Assembly (NCBI GenBank): GCA_030762175.1
Contig: CM060842.1
Span: 66,589,001-66,653,000 of the forward strand
Direction of reading: 5' to 3'
Source: Metallyticus violacea
Lineage: Eukaryota > Arthropoda > Insecta > Mantodea > Metallyticidae
Length of the DNA: 64,000 nucleotides
Of this stretch, positions 1 through 10,204 are shown one piece after another. A model generated the notes under the pieces. The model did no database searches, was not told the DNA's origin, and saw only the letters and a program-made list of their open reading frames with translations. Each line of letters begins with the position of its first letter. The first letter of the stretch is position 1. A program made the translations under genes and the position numbers.

Positions 1-1515
1 CTTGAAGAGTTAGGTGGATTATAAACAATTCCTTTACACACTTGTACAGTTCTTCCAAATGGATCACAAATATGCACCACAACACCTTATCACCTCCTAA
101 ATCCTTGTCAACATTAATTTTAATAGTTTTACCTTTTCTTACAAACAATCCTACATCACCACACACCCAACTTTTTTTTTCTCATAATAATCACATCCGG
201 TGACATTAACAGAATACTTTAATGCCCATGTATAGACCACTGCTATTACATCTGCTCACTTGGTTATCTAACAATTGTCACGATTTTGTATTTTCGCGAG
301 TAGCCCTTCAACATTCCAGCATACTATAGAAAAGGTACTTAGTCCCTATAATAAGTTCTTTCTCTCAAACCATTATGCTCCAACTTATCTTTACTTCTTG
401 TTAATATCGCCTATTTATCTGACGCGACTCTTCGCTCTTCTACATACATACTACTTCCCTCTGACGTGCAGACTACACTCAAACCTGCCTCTCTCCACAT
501 GTCCCAAGATCATCCTGTTGACGTCGTCGCGCAGCTGTTAGACGGTACAGCGTGCCGTGGTGATTTCATCAGCTGTTCGTCCTTCCCCTTCACTCCTGCC
601 GTTTCTTCAATGCCACCGATTCGGTATCTTAGACTTGGGTCCTCTCTGCTGACTGAGCCCGCAACCGTCGTATTTCGTTCATTCATATCCTGTTTCTTCC
701 CGTCTATGAATAAGTTCAAGCCTCTGACATAGGCAATTTTGCATTCTTCTCTGGCTTTTTTCATTTGCTTCAATAAGGTAACTCACAACTCTCTTTTTTT
801 CCATAATCTTGCTCGATAAATATCTTCGTACTCCTAAGTTTTTTAGTACTTTACAACACCATCAATTTAAATTTCACAGTGGTACATTTAACAAGTATCG
901 GCCTTGGTCAACTCCTTTTCTACCTATTCTAAAGGAGTCAGACAGTTCCCAGTCATGAAATTATATCTCCAACTTCTCCTTCAATATTTCTTCAACCTCT
1001 TGCCAAGTTCTCTACTTTTCATTCTCCTGGATTCCAAAAATGATAATGTTTGATTTTCTGCTGTTTACTTCGACTTTTCCTAGCCTCCTTATCCTTCCGT
1101 CATGATTCGCGAAATCTTGTTCCACTCTTTGCTGATAGCTTGCAACAATCTCTCCCATATCCTCGGAAATTCTGCTTATTCTCGTTTCGAGCCTCGTCCC
1201 TATCTTTCTCAATTCATTAATTTCTTCTGATATTTCCTTTAGCATTCCGACAATCTGATCCATGTACGGACCGGGATTTAATTAAATTCCGGCGATCACT
1301 AGTAACGCCATCAACACTAAACCGTACCAAATCATAGTTGCTTTATCATTGTTAATATTTGCACCAGCTTTTATTTTCCTTATGTTAAAGCGACCAATTC
1401 TGGCTCAATAAGTTCTGTCGATAAACCCATGCTACCTAGTACACATGGAGCGCGCAGAGAGACATGCTTCCTGCATCACCTTCCGGTTGTAACTGCGTTT
1501 CTTTGTAAGGCAGAC
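1..1515 (-). mobile_element. LINE-A copy 1 (APE-type non-LTR retrotransposon), 5' part
   Basis: Read on the minus strand, this matches the start of the LINE at 11054-15715: a similar 5' leader (for example CTCCATGTGTACTAGGTAG against CTCCGTGTGCAGTAGGTAC), the ORF1 start at 1335, the coiled-coil ORF1, then frames carrying the start of the endonuclease (GIVYNPP-like stretch near 10-60). It is cut by the window edge. Multiple stops and frameshifts show it is inactive. The two copies are diverged, so neither is recent. The 5' end near 1515 is approximate. Confidence 0.8.
1012..1335 (-). pseudogene. LINE-A ORF1 relic with 2A-like NPGP motif and coiled coil
   Basis: ATG at 1335-1333 begins MIWYG followed by a hydrophobic run (LVLMALLVIAGI), a stop codon at 1284-1282, then LNPGP at 1281-1267. 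The second copy has GAA (Glu) where this copy has TAA, giving a hydrophobic stretch followed by V/I-E-L-N-P-G-P. This is the signature of 2A ribosome-skipping peptides known near the N-terminus of some CR1/L2/Rex-type LINE proteins. After it comes a heptad-rich coiled coil (MLKEISEEINELRKI, RISEDMGEIVASYQQRV) ending near IIIFGIQENEK, as in LINE ORF1 proteins. The aspartate usually preceding V/I-E is absent in both copies. Confidence 0.75.
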
Positions 1516-1732
1516 TTGCCCTTACACAGCGAGGAAACTTAGCTCGAGCTCATTCCCGAGCGGTCCCGAGCGACAGCGGAGAGAGCATAACTTCTGACGA
1601 CGTTATCTGCTATACAAATTCTCAAGCGTATAGCTGCAGTCCCAAGCCACTCCCGAGCGATGGCGGAGAAAGCCGAAGGTAGTGTAACTTTTAAGATAAC
1701 CTAGATAATTGAGCAATCAAGCACAATGGTAT

Positions 1733-1803
1733 AATAGTTCAGGCGGTAAGAGCGTCATGCTCTAGTTATGAAGGTACTAGGTTCAAATTTCTCACATTCT
1801 GAT
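1733..1803 (+). other. tRNA-like segment with A and B boxes inside repeat T
   Basis: TAGTTCAGGCGG fits the A box (TRGYNNARNNG) and GGTTCAAATTTC fits the B box. They are spaced as in a tRNA, with a GCGTCATGCTCTAGTTATGA anticodon-arm-like middle. The homologous segment in the 40.5-kb copy keeps an acceptor-stem-like CAGCAT/ATGCTG pair. It is probably a tRNA pseudogene captured by the repeat, not a functional tRNA gene. Confidence 0.5.
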
Positions 1804-2033
1804 GCTATTTTTTTTTCTACCAGAGTTTGAGGAGAGTTGCCTCCCATTGTACCAAGCACACAATGCGCTATAAATTGACATTTACGATTTTTGTTGCTGC
1901 ACTCAAAGGAGATTTGCCACCATTACAGTGGTTTATCATCCGCCCCTATCAGCTTGTATTTACGAAAAGGAGGCGAGGCAGCCAACTACTCGGTCCACTG
2001 GTTTCTAGGATTTACTCGAGGTTAGCGTTTAGG

Positions 2034-2060
2034 TTAGTGTGTGTGTGTGTGTGTGTGTGT
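2034..2060 (+). repeat. (GT)n microsatellite
   Basis: Uninterrupted GT dinucleotide run. A second run at 2371-2395 sits at the same place in the tandem duplicate. Confidence 0.95.
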
Positions 2061-2730
2061 GAATTAATTGCGAATTCCAATAAGACAACGGATGGTAAAA
2101 GGTGAAAAACTCATTTTTGTAATAAGGTACTACATATTGCAGCCAGAAAGTTACGGAGGACAACGCATAGGTTACATTATCGTTAACAAAAATTAATACA
2201 TGCAATATTTACACTTTTACATGCGGTCACGCAAACTATCTCCCGTTCCGGACTAAGCAGTTCTGCTCTCTTATGTCACTCTGGTCTGCAGCTCTACCAC
2301 TCAAGAATTTGTATTGCTGATAACGTCAAGTTAACTGAAAGTACCAAACTGCAGCGGTAGCGGTAGCGGTAGTGTGTGTGTGTGTGTGTGTGTGTGAATT
2401 AATTGCGAATTCCAATAAGACAACGGATGGTAAAAGGTGAAAAACTCATTTTTGTAATAAGGTACTACATATTGCAGCCAGAAAGTTACGGAGGACAACG
2501 CATAGGTTACATTATCGTTAACAAAAATTAATACATGCAATATTTACACTTTTACATGCGGTCACGCAAACTATCTCCCGTTCCGGACTAAGCAGTTCTG
2601 CTCTCTTCTGTCACTCTGGTCTGCAGCTCTACCACTCAAGAATTTGTATTGCTGATAACGTCAAGTTAACTGAAAGTACCAAACTGCAGCGGTAGCGGCA
2701 GAAGCAGAATCTTGCAGCGAACAGAATTGC
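2061..2730 (+). repeat. Tandem duplication, 335-bp period
   Basis: GAATTAATTGCGAATTCC at 2061 recurs at 2396, and the match runs to about 2698 with almost no change (the one difference I saw is CTCTTATGTC against CTCTTCTGTC). The junction lies at the GT microsatellite. This suggests unequal exchange or replication slippage at the GT tract, recent because the copies are nearly identical. Confidence 0.93.
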
Positions 2731-3639
2731 ATGTGATTTCTTTTCCATCCTGCAGCAAATAAAAAGCAATGAATTGGGCCTCCGTTGTATCAGGTTTTGC
2801 AATGGGAATGCGATGAGATGCCCCTCCCATTTTTGTAGCAAATTGTCTTCTTTGTGGGGAAAATGTTCATGTTTTGGGACATTTCTTTAGTTTTGGGCAT
2901 GGATAATCGTTCATTTTGGTTGTGAACTGCGGCTAACGTCTTTAAGGATGCCGTGTCACAACTTCAAGTTCTGTTGTTATGGAAATTACCTTAATAGTAC
3001 CCAATAACTCGCAAGAAATCAATTTTATTTTTTTGCTCAGATAGGGGAATAGAACAGTTGCGACTTTCTTGTTCGCTCACTTGGGCTAGTATTTCCTCCT
3101 TTTCACTGAGAACAGGAACATCTTCAATGTCTATTATTAAGTCATTATTTTCAGAATAACCGTGTGTTCATTGTACAGCTGAAATTGACATATGCTGGTA
3201 TGTGTTTACACATGTTCCATTTAATACTGGAATCGCACACATACAAGAGTATCTGTGAATGCATGAATTACATTCACTGCAGATTAATTTGCATTTACAG
3301 TGCACACGATTATCTTGCACAAAATATATACAGATCAAATTTAGTTGAGGATATCTTTCAACCATCATCTTCCTTAATAATGCTGTTTCCCTGCTTATTT
3401 CCAAGCTTGATTTGTGCAACGAGGAGTTAGGCTCTCTTCGCTGTCGCTCGGGACCGAATGAGCTCAAGCGATGTTTCATTGCTGTGTACAGGCAAGTGCA
3501 TCAAGTCAGCGTCAAATCAGATAAATTTGATCCCTTCTTGTCTCTTTAGTGACTCAACCGTACACCGGAACAACAAGTGTCTGCATCAATCATCTAATTC
3601 AATGTAAGACATGGCCTCTTTTGGTGATGATTGTATTTA
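2731..3639. other. No recognisable gene or repeat
   Basis: Both strands hold only short, compositionally ordinary open frames with no motif I recognise. The final 40 bases lead into the mariner relic. Confidence 0.5.
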
Positions 3640-4130
3640 ATGTATAGGTGGTTGAAATTGTGCAACAGGAGAAAAAGCAGCAATTTCCAACTGGTGTGCC
3701 ACGACATCTTAAGAGTGCAGCGAGATCAGCCAGGGGTACCATAGTAAACGGGGAGTACTATGTTGGCCTACTGCACAGACTACGTGCTTCCATCAAAGAG
3801 AAAAGGCAAGGAAAGCTGAGTGGTGGTGTGCACCTTCTTCATAATAGTACGCCTGTGTACACAGCTCTTGTTGCAAAGAAAGCTGTGAAGAAATGTGGCT
3901 TCAACGAGATTGACCATCCACTCTACAGCCCAGATCTAGCTCCCAGTGACTATTTCCTCTTTTCAAAACTCAAGAAGGACCTTTGAGAAAGGGAATTTAA
4001 GTCTGACAAAGAAGTGATGGATGCTGTTTATGCCCATTTTGTAGACAAGACTTTTGACTACTTTTGGGGTGGGGGAGATTGAAGTTTAATTCAAAGACAT
4101 GAGAAGTATATTGCAATAAAAGGACACTAT
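3640..4130 (+). pseudogene. Mariner transposase relic, C-terminal half
   Basis: The frame beginning at 3648 carries GTIVNGEYYVGLLHRLR, SIKEKRQGKLSGGVHLLHN and HPLYSPDLAPSDYFLFSKLKK, the usual C-terminal catalytic region of mariner transposases. The second catalytic aspartate (HDNAP in active proteins) reads HNSTP here, and the frame stops at 3984 just after the DLAPSD motif, although homology (REFKSDKEVMDAVYAHF) runs on past the stop. The N-terminal helix-turn-helix half is missing. Dead copy. Confidence 0.85.
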
Positions 4131-4504
4131 TGAAAAGTGAAATATAGTTTTTGTCTTTATCATACCTAGCAAATGGTATGTGATATATACATATATCACA
4201 TCTAAGAATGTTGATATATATTATCTTGTAAGCTTTGCAAAGCATTTTACATTGGTTTAACTTCTAGGGTAGTTTCACTGCATTTGAACAATCATAAACC
4301 TTCTTTTAAAACCAAGTCTCTCTTACCAAGTGCCCAACATGTCCATCTCAATTTAAGGATTTTGATGATGCTTTTCATTTAATGCTTACTGATGCAACCT
4401 ACTCAGAGCTCTGAAAGTTTACTCAGAGCTCAGAGATACAGAAATGGCCGCTATATTTTTGTATAAAGCGAGAAAAACACTGGGTTTAAATCTTACATAT
4501 TCAT

Positions 4505-4710
4505 TTTTTTCCCGCCCTCTTGCACACTCTTGTTACTTGTTTTATCTGTTTCCATGATTAAGCTAACTTTCAATATTTAATATTTATTTAAACCATCTTC
4601 ACTTGTCCTCTTGCCATAGAAGAACTCAAATAGTTCAAAATATAGTGATTACAAATCTGTGACTTTTTGTAAGCATTTTACCCCTTTCTGCTTTTCTAGT
4701 TATTGCTATT
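4505..4710 (+). repeat. Foldback repeat family F, right half
   Basis: Matches the loop and right arm of the foldback at 10205-10510 (TTGTTACTTGTTTTATCTG; CATAGAAGAACTC; CTGTGACTTTTT; TTTCTGCTTTTC). The left arm is absent. The surrounding 4131-4504 and 4711-4890 show nothing recognisable. Confidence 0.6.
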
Positions 4711-4894
4711 TTACATATATATGAGTTGTGTGATTGCTCACAATGATTTTGTGTGTCATTTGATTATGTAGTTCTTTTTGTTATAGCTTCCCAGTGGTGA
4801 ATGATTTATGATTGCTATGACTTACATCAGCATAGTTTTTATATTATAAAATATAAAAATAAAGTAACACTAATAACAATGTAACAAATTAACA

Positions 4895-4960
4895 GTATAA
4901 ATATTGTACTTACCAAGCTGTTGACAATGGAGTGGTAATATATCCCACAGAGAAACTTAT
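4895..4960 (+). repeat. PLE-A family terminal-repeat segment
   Basis: AAATATTGTACTTACCAAGCTGTTGACAATGGAGTGG matches, in reverse complement, the sequence at about 30850-30890 next to the hammerhead-like pair there. It is therefore part of the PLE-A family terminal repeat, preceding the PLE-A coding relic. Confidence 0.6.
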
Positions 4961-4975
4961 GCTTATGCTAACGAA

Positions 4976-6162
4976 ATGGTTAACATCAATAAATTTAAAA
5001 ACAGAAGAAATAGAAGAATTAAACTTACTAATATTTGCATTAAACAAAATTATTTCAGCTTCAACAAAAAATATTACCAAGTTTCAGGCCTAAATATGGG
5101 AAACCCTTTGTCACCTTTTCTAGTAGAGTTATTCATCAGTTCATTTGAAATTCATATCACAAAAGCCTTACCTTTAATTTTCAAGTAATGGTGTGTACAT
5201 ATTATGTGGATGACTTTTTTGCAATAGTACCAAAGAAACACTTAACAGATGCCCTGAAACTTCTTAATTTGCAACATGAATCTATACAATTTACCATAGA
5301 AGAAGAGAGAAATGGGTGCCTACCATTTCTAGATTTAAAAATTATAAGAAATGGAGATTGTTTGAATTTTGGAATTTACAGAAAAGAAACACACACAGAA
5401 AACCACATAAAAATGAGAGTTATAACCCCATTCCACATAAATATGCAGTGTTTCACAGTTTGGCACACAGATTGATGAATATTCCACTTGCAGAAGCAGA
5501 GTACAAGATAGAATACCAACAGATAATAAAGGCAGCTATAATCAATGGTTTCAACAAAGACACAGTGATAAAAATTATCAATAAATCTAAAAGACAAAAA
5601 GAGATAAGGGAAGTTTCCACACCGAAAAACACAAAAGAATAATACAAATTCAAAAGTTTCACCCACCATCCAATTTACCACAACAAGTTCAAGAAAATTT
5701 TCAAAGAACAGGGGATAATGTTAGCCCCAAAAACAGATAGAACATCAAGAATTTATTGGGTTGCACAGTAAAACACCCCATACCAACAGAACAGAAATCA
5801 GGAATTTACGAAATAAAATGTGCAGATTGTGAGCAGAGCCACATAGGCAAAACAAAGAGAAATTTGGAAATTTGAACATTTTAGTATATTTGGTTTAAGC
5901 AGGTGGATAAATCAGGAGTAGCAGCTCACTTTTGGACCAAAAATCATGCACTTTTGGACCAAAAATCATGAAATAAAACTGGAAATTAAACTGCTGAAAC
6001 ATCTTCACAACCCATTGGAGTTATCCACTTGGGAAAGGATTTTCATATTAAAAAACAGAGAAAACCTAATGAACTTTGAGTTTCCTCCCATGGATGAACT
6101 CAGCAACTTCCTACTTCAACCAACAGAGGCCACCAGGGTGTCTAGCCAACATTTCGAATAAT
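4976..6162 (+). pseudogene. PLE-A: Penelope-like element RT plus GIY-YIG relic
   Basis: Fragments of one protein appear in successive frames. The RT palm comes first (GLNMGNPLSPFLVELFISSFE, then YYVDDFFAIV with the catalytic YVDD intact), then LPFLDLKIIRNGDCLNFGIY and RKETHTENHIK. The C-terminal GIY-YIG nuclease is decayed (GIYEIKCADCEQSHIGKTKR near 5798-5860; AHFWTKNHEI; STWERIFILKNRENLMNFEF). The combination RT + GIY-YIG is diagnostic of Penelope-like retroelements. The N-terminal third of the RT is missing and there are several stops and a frameshift near 5188. The PLE-D composite is inserted right after its stop region. PLE-A's own ribozyme-like 3' end resumes at 10110. Confidence 0.88.
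6151..6162 (+). repeat. 12-bp target-site duplication, left (PLE-D)
   Basis: ATTTCGAATAAT here is repeated exactly at 10098-10109. Removing 6163-10109 restores PLE-A sequence running from its last coding segment into its 3' ribozyme-like end. Confidence 0.85.
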
Positions 6163-7222
6163 ATGTATACGGAATGTCGGAATCCACACAGTGAAACTTT
6201 TGTTAATCTTATTTTGATTTAAAGTAAAACACTAAAAATCATGTCGCCACATTAAAACTCTCTTTAAGTTTCACAAACACACTTATAAAAGTAATTTTGG
6301 TACATGTTTCGTGAGGTACATTCCTCACATTGTCAACCAAAACGACAGTCAATTTCAGCAAAGTATGTATGTTACTATGCTTGCTCTCGTGGTCTGTTAA
6401 TGAACTTAAACAATATGTTCTCTGCTTCCGGTATATCAAAATTCATAAGTTTGTATTCATATTTTTTATGTAAATTTTTTCCCATATATTAAGTTCTTTC
6501 GGATGTTGAATTGTTTTTAGTAATGTTATGTCCTTCTCTATTTCATGATTTTCATTCCAAAAATGTGCAGCCACTGCTGATTTTTCTACTTGTTTGTGTC
6601 TAATATTTCTCCAGTGTTCCTTTAATCTTATCCCTAGATTTCTCTTTGTTTTTCCTATGTATATTTTGTCACAATCCTTGCAATTAATTCTATATATACT
6701 TGAATTTTCTTCTTTCTTCTTTTTTTGTTTAATTTTATTTAGATTTAATAGTTTACCAACACTATATCTGTTTATTGGTGCCAGAGTAATGTTATACTTT
6801 TTGAAAATTTTTTGGATTTTATGGTAAACATAAGGGTGATATGTGAATTTTTGGTAAGTATTTTCTTTAAATGAAGAACTGAGTGTAGTGATTAGTTTAA
6901 TTTCCTTTTTATTTTTAAATATTTTTATTTTTTATCTACCATTTGTTTGTTAAATCCATTTATTTCTGCTGTGTGTATTATATGTGCGTATTCTTTCCTG
7001 TATTCTTCTTTACTGAGTGGTGTATTAACTAGCCTATATGTCATACTATTGAATGCTGCTTCCTTGTGGGGTCTGGGGTTGAAACCTCTTGCTTTTATGT
7101 AATTGTCGGTATGTGTGTCCTTTCTGTATATACCAAATTCTATATTTTTATTCCTTTTTATTATCCTTAGGTCCAGAAAAGGTAAAGTATTATTAACCTC
7201 GGTTTCCATAGTGAATTTTTAG
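6163..7222 (-). mobile_element. PLE-D inverted arm (3' third, reverse orientation)
   Basis: Reverse complement of about 9083-10097: position p in the right copy corresponds to roughly 16304 minus p here. The minus frame at 7209-6925 encodes the same METEVNNTLPFLDLRI... peptide as the plus frame at 9095. The arm covers the C-terminal RT/GIY-YIG coding part, the ribozyme-like motif and the terminal repeat. The junction with the full copy is near 7222, where TTTAAATCAAAATAAGATTA begins. Confidence 0.92.
6295..6342 (-). ncRNA. Hammerhead-like motif of PLE-D, inverted arm
   Basis: Reverse complement of the 9963-10010 motif with the same parts: stem I TTTTGG/CCAAAA, core TTGACAA, stem II GTGAGG/CCTCAC, GAAA, palindromic ACATGT, A before stem I. 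Two core positions differ from CTGANGA (first C to T, and G to A before the last A), so catalysis is doubtful. Confidence 0.6.
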
Positions 7223-7460
7223 GGTTTTACTTTAAATCAAAATAAGATTAATTTAGTTTCAATGTGTGGATTCCGACATTCCGTAAACATATTACAACGG
7301 CATTCGAGTCATTGGGAACAAGACGACTAAAAACAAATTTAATTAAAATAATGGAGAAAAAATCTGCTTTTAAACATTTAAAACACGAAACATTACAAGA
7401 GTTGTACATAACAGTGCCGTTTTAAGCAATTTTATTTTCACATGTATACAGTGGTACTAA

Positions 7461-9862
7461 ATGAGCTCTGGTAAGGTTAACTTTTTTAATTACGTAACAT
7501 CGACCTTTAAGACTTCAAGAACTAGATACAATATGGAACACAGAGCAGTACTCAACCAATCATTCCCAAAGCATGAACTCTTTAATATACAGTTATGCAA
7601 TCATAAAGCTGAAATAAAACATTATCAAAAACTCAAAAAAAAAAAAGGAGATGCAAAACAGCAGATATCAGATTCATAAACAGATGTTTGAAAGAAAAAG
7701 TTTGCCTGAAATTTATCAGAAAAATAGTAAAATACAGCAATAATATTCAGATACAAAAGGCAGCTGAAAAGAAAGTATTGGAATTAGAAAGACACAAACA
7801 TTACGCCGATATCGCACATATAGACGTGAGGCTATACGAATTACATATGAAATTAAGTAAGTCAATAGGAACCATTGCATGGGATAATATCAAGAGAAAT
7901 GTATTGGAAATCATCAGTTTCAGAATAAAACAAAAAACTACACGCCAAAAAAAAAATTTAAAAATTTACACAGAAAACAAATAGGTAAAAATAAAAATAT
8001 CAAGGAGAAACCTAACCATGAAATAGTTAATCTTTCGAAAGAAAAATTGAATAAGGATGAAACAAAATTATTAAATAACGGCATCAATACATGTGTCAAT
8101 TTCTCATCAAACATTGACGAATATATTACAGATATCGAATTAGCCATTGAGAAATTAAACACCATAGATAAAAATTATATTAAGGAAAATATCGTCAGGA
8201 ATATTACAGGAAATTAAAAATCATAGCCAAATCCCCAAATCATACCTAAAAACCATAAAATCATTAAATAAAAAAGAGGTCATATATACAAAAGCAGATA
8301 AGGGAAACCAAATTGTAATTCTAGACAAAGAAGATTACCAACATAGAATGCTAGAGTTACTAAACAATAAGGAGTTCAATGAAGTGGAAAAAAATCCCCT
8401 ACACAAATGCAAAAAATCAATAGAAGACATATTAAAAGGAAATAGCTTACTCACAAATAAAGATGTTTACAAAATCAAAATACCTAATCCATCAATAGCT
8501 AAAATAATAGGATTACCAATAATACACAAGCCAGGAAAAGACATGAGACCAGTAATTAACAATATCAATACCCCATGTTACCTCCAAACCAATTGGTTAA
8601 CTACACGATTTAATACATTTCCCAAATTCCCAAGTCTAATTATAAAAAACTTGTTCGATCTTATAAACAAAATCAAAGATAATAGACTAAACTCAAATGA
8701 TATCATGGTTTCCTTTGATGTAAAAGCATTGTTTCCAAGCATTCCAAAAGAGAAAACCCTGAATTTGTTAAAAAAATGGCTACTATCTAACAACTTTGCA
8801 GAAACACACACAAAAGAATATGTAAAACTCACAGAACTATGTTTAGACCAAGCTCACTTCACGTTTGAAGGAAAGTTTTATAAAAATCAAGTTTAATGAT
8901 GGGGAGTCCACTATGTCCATTTTTGGCTGATCTGTTCATGAACTATTTTGAAACACATATAACGAGAGCCTTCCAATACATATTCAAAACATGGTACAGA
9001 TATGTTAATAATGTGTTTGCCATTGTAGAAGATAGATTCATAGAAAATTCATTGAAACTGTTGAACTTGCAAGAAAAAAACCATAAAATTCACTATGGAA
9101 ACCGAGGTTAATAATACTTTACCTTTTCTGGACCTAAGGATAATAAAAAGGAATAAAAATATAGAATTTGGTATATACAGAAAGGACACACATACCGACA
9201 ATTACATAAAAGCAAGAGGTTTCAACCCCAGACCCCACAAGGAAGCAGCATTCAATAGTATGACATATAGGCTAGTTAATACACCACTCAGTAAAGAAGA
9301 ATACAGGAAAGAATACGCACATATAATACACACAGCAGAAATAAATGGATTTAACAAACAAATGGTAGATAAAAAAATAAAAATATTTAAAAATAAAAAG
9401 GAAATTAAAATAATCACTACACTCAGTTCTTCATTTAAAGAAAATACTTACCAAAAATTCACATATCACCCTTATGTTTACCATAAAATCCAAAAAATTT
9501 TCAAAAAGTATAACATTACTCTGGCACCAATAAACAGATATAGTGTTGGTAAACTATTAAATCTAAATAAAATTAAACAAAAAAAGAAGAAAGAAGAAAA
9601 TTCAAGTATATATAGAATTAATTGCAAGGATTGTGACAAAATATACATAGGAAAAACAAAGAGAAATCTAGGGATAAGATTAAAGGAACACTGGAGAAAT
9701 ATTAGACACAAACAAGTAGAAAAATCAGCAGTGGCTGCACATTTTTGGAATGAAAATCATGAAATAGAGAAGGACATAACATTACTAAAAACAATTCAAC
9801 ATCCGAAAGAACTTAATATATGGGAAAAAATTTACATAAAAAATATGAATACAAACTTATGA
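7461..9862 (+). pseudogene. PLE-D polyprotein relic: N-terminal region, RT, GIY-YIG endonuclease
   Basis: A single protein broken by a handful of stops and frameshifts (near 7680, 7984, 8216, 8894, 9090). It runs from an N-terminal lysine-rich region, to YTKADKGNQIVILDKEDY near 8285-8340 (PLE RT N-terminal motif), LPIIHKPGKDMRPVINN, motif A MVSFDVKALFPSIP, MGSPLCPFLADLF, then WYRYVNNVFAIV where active elements have YVDD. The last part (9095-9862) stays open: LPFLDLRIIKRNKNIEFGIY, then the nuclease SSIYRINCKDCDKIYIGKTK, LGIRLKEHWRNI, VAAHFWNENHEI, IWEKIYIKN. The CKDC pair with the later His residues fits the zinc-binding insert of PLE nucleases. Both catalytic aspartates of the RT YVDD box are changed to Asn, so this copy cannot prime its own synthesis. 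Confidence 0.93.
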
Positions 9863-9962
9863 ATTTTGATATACCGGAAGCAGAGAACATATTGTTTAAG
9901 TTCATTAACAGACCACCAGATCAAGCATAGTAACATACATACTTTGCTGAAATTGACTGTCG

Positions 9963-10010
9963 TTTTGGTTGACAATGTGAGGAATGTACCTCACGAAACA
10001 TGTACCAAAA
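9963..10010 (+). ncRNA. Hammerhead-ribozyme-like motif of PLE-D
   Basis: Order and pairing match a type I hammerhead: stem I TTTTGG (9963-9968) with CCAAAA (10005-10010); core TTGACAA (9969-9975) in place of CTGANGA; one extra T; stem II GTGAGG/CCTCAC around AATGTA; GAAA (9995-9998); short palindromic stem III ACATGT; A at the cleavage position. PLEs are known to carry such ribozymes in their terminal repeats. The two core changes argue this copy is inactive. Confidence 0.65.
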
Positions 10011-10097
10011 TTACTTTTATAAGTGTGTTTGTGAAACTTAAAGAGAATTTTAATGTGGCGACATGATTTTTAGTGTTTTACTTTAAATCAAAATAAG

Positions 10098-10109
10098 ATT
10101 TCGAATAAT
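10098..10109 (+). repeat. 12-bp target-site duplication, right (PLE-D)
   Basis: Exact copy of 6151-6162. PLE-A sequence (GGCTGTTCAGTGAGCAATTG...) follows. Confidence 0.85.
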
Positions 10110-10200
10110 GGCTGTTCAGTGAGCAATTGAAGATGGAAAAAATTCTTCTCACCCGAAACGCATCTTATTTTTATGTAAGTAAGTGGTTTAGGATATATTA
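10110..10200 (+). mobile_element. PLE-A 3' end with hammerhead-like relic
   Basis: GTTCAGTGAGCAA then TTGAAGA (10127-10133), a degenerate stem II region, CCC, GAAA (10155-10158), CGCATC, then TTATTTTTATGTAAGTAAGTGG. The same layout with better core bases occurs at 30751-30783 (GTTCAGTGAGCAACTGAAGA...GAAACGCGCC). It is the displaced 3' end of PLE-A. Confidence 0.6.
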
Positions 10201-10204
10201 ACAG

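Larger units (their letters stand above)
1592..2338 (+). repeat. TIR-bounded repeat family T with embedded tRNA-like segment, copy 1
   Basis: The ends are inverted copies: left ...CGTTATCTGCTATACAAATTCT, with the right end (reverse complement) ...CGTTATCAGCAATACAAATTCT, followed on both sides by AGCTGCAG. The body is shared with 39930-40630 on the minus strand, including the tRNA-like block and the stretch GGTTTCTAGGATTTAC. It has no coding capacity and looks like a non-autonomous TIR element. The right half was then tandemly duplicated (see 2061-2730). Confidence 0.65.
7223..10097 (+). mobile_element. PLE-D: near-complete Penelope-like element
   Basis: Begins with terminal-repeat sequence (TTTTACTTTAAATCAAAATAAG, GTGTGGATTCCGACATTCCG) that recurs at its 3' end and at 21765-21930. 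It carries the coding relic at 7461-9862, a ribozyme-like motif, and ends at the right target-site duplication. With the inverted arm on its left it forms one 3.9-kb insertion. Confidence 0.88.

Noticed and set aside
2331..2540. Minus frame with poly-His/Thr and a candidate signal peptide
   Set aside because: It spans the GT microsatellite and is duplicated non-coding repeat sequence.
4384..4440. CTGATG...GAAAG as another hammerhead core
   Set aside because: No stem II and no palindromic stem III; chance match.
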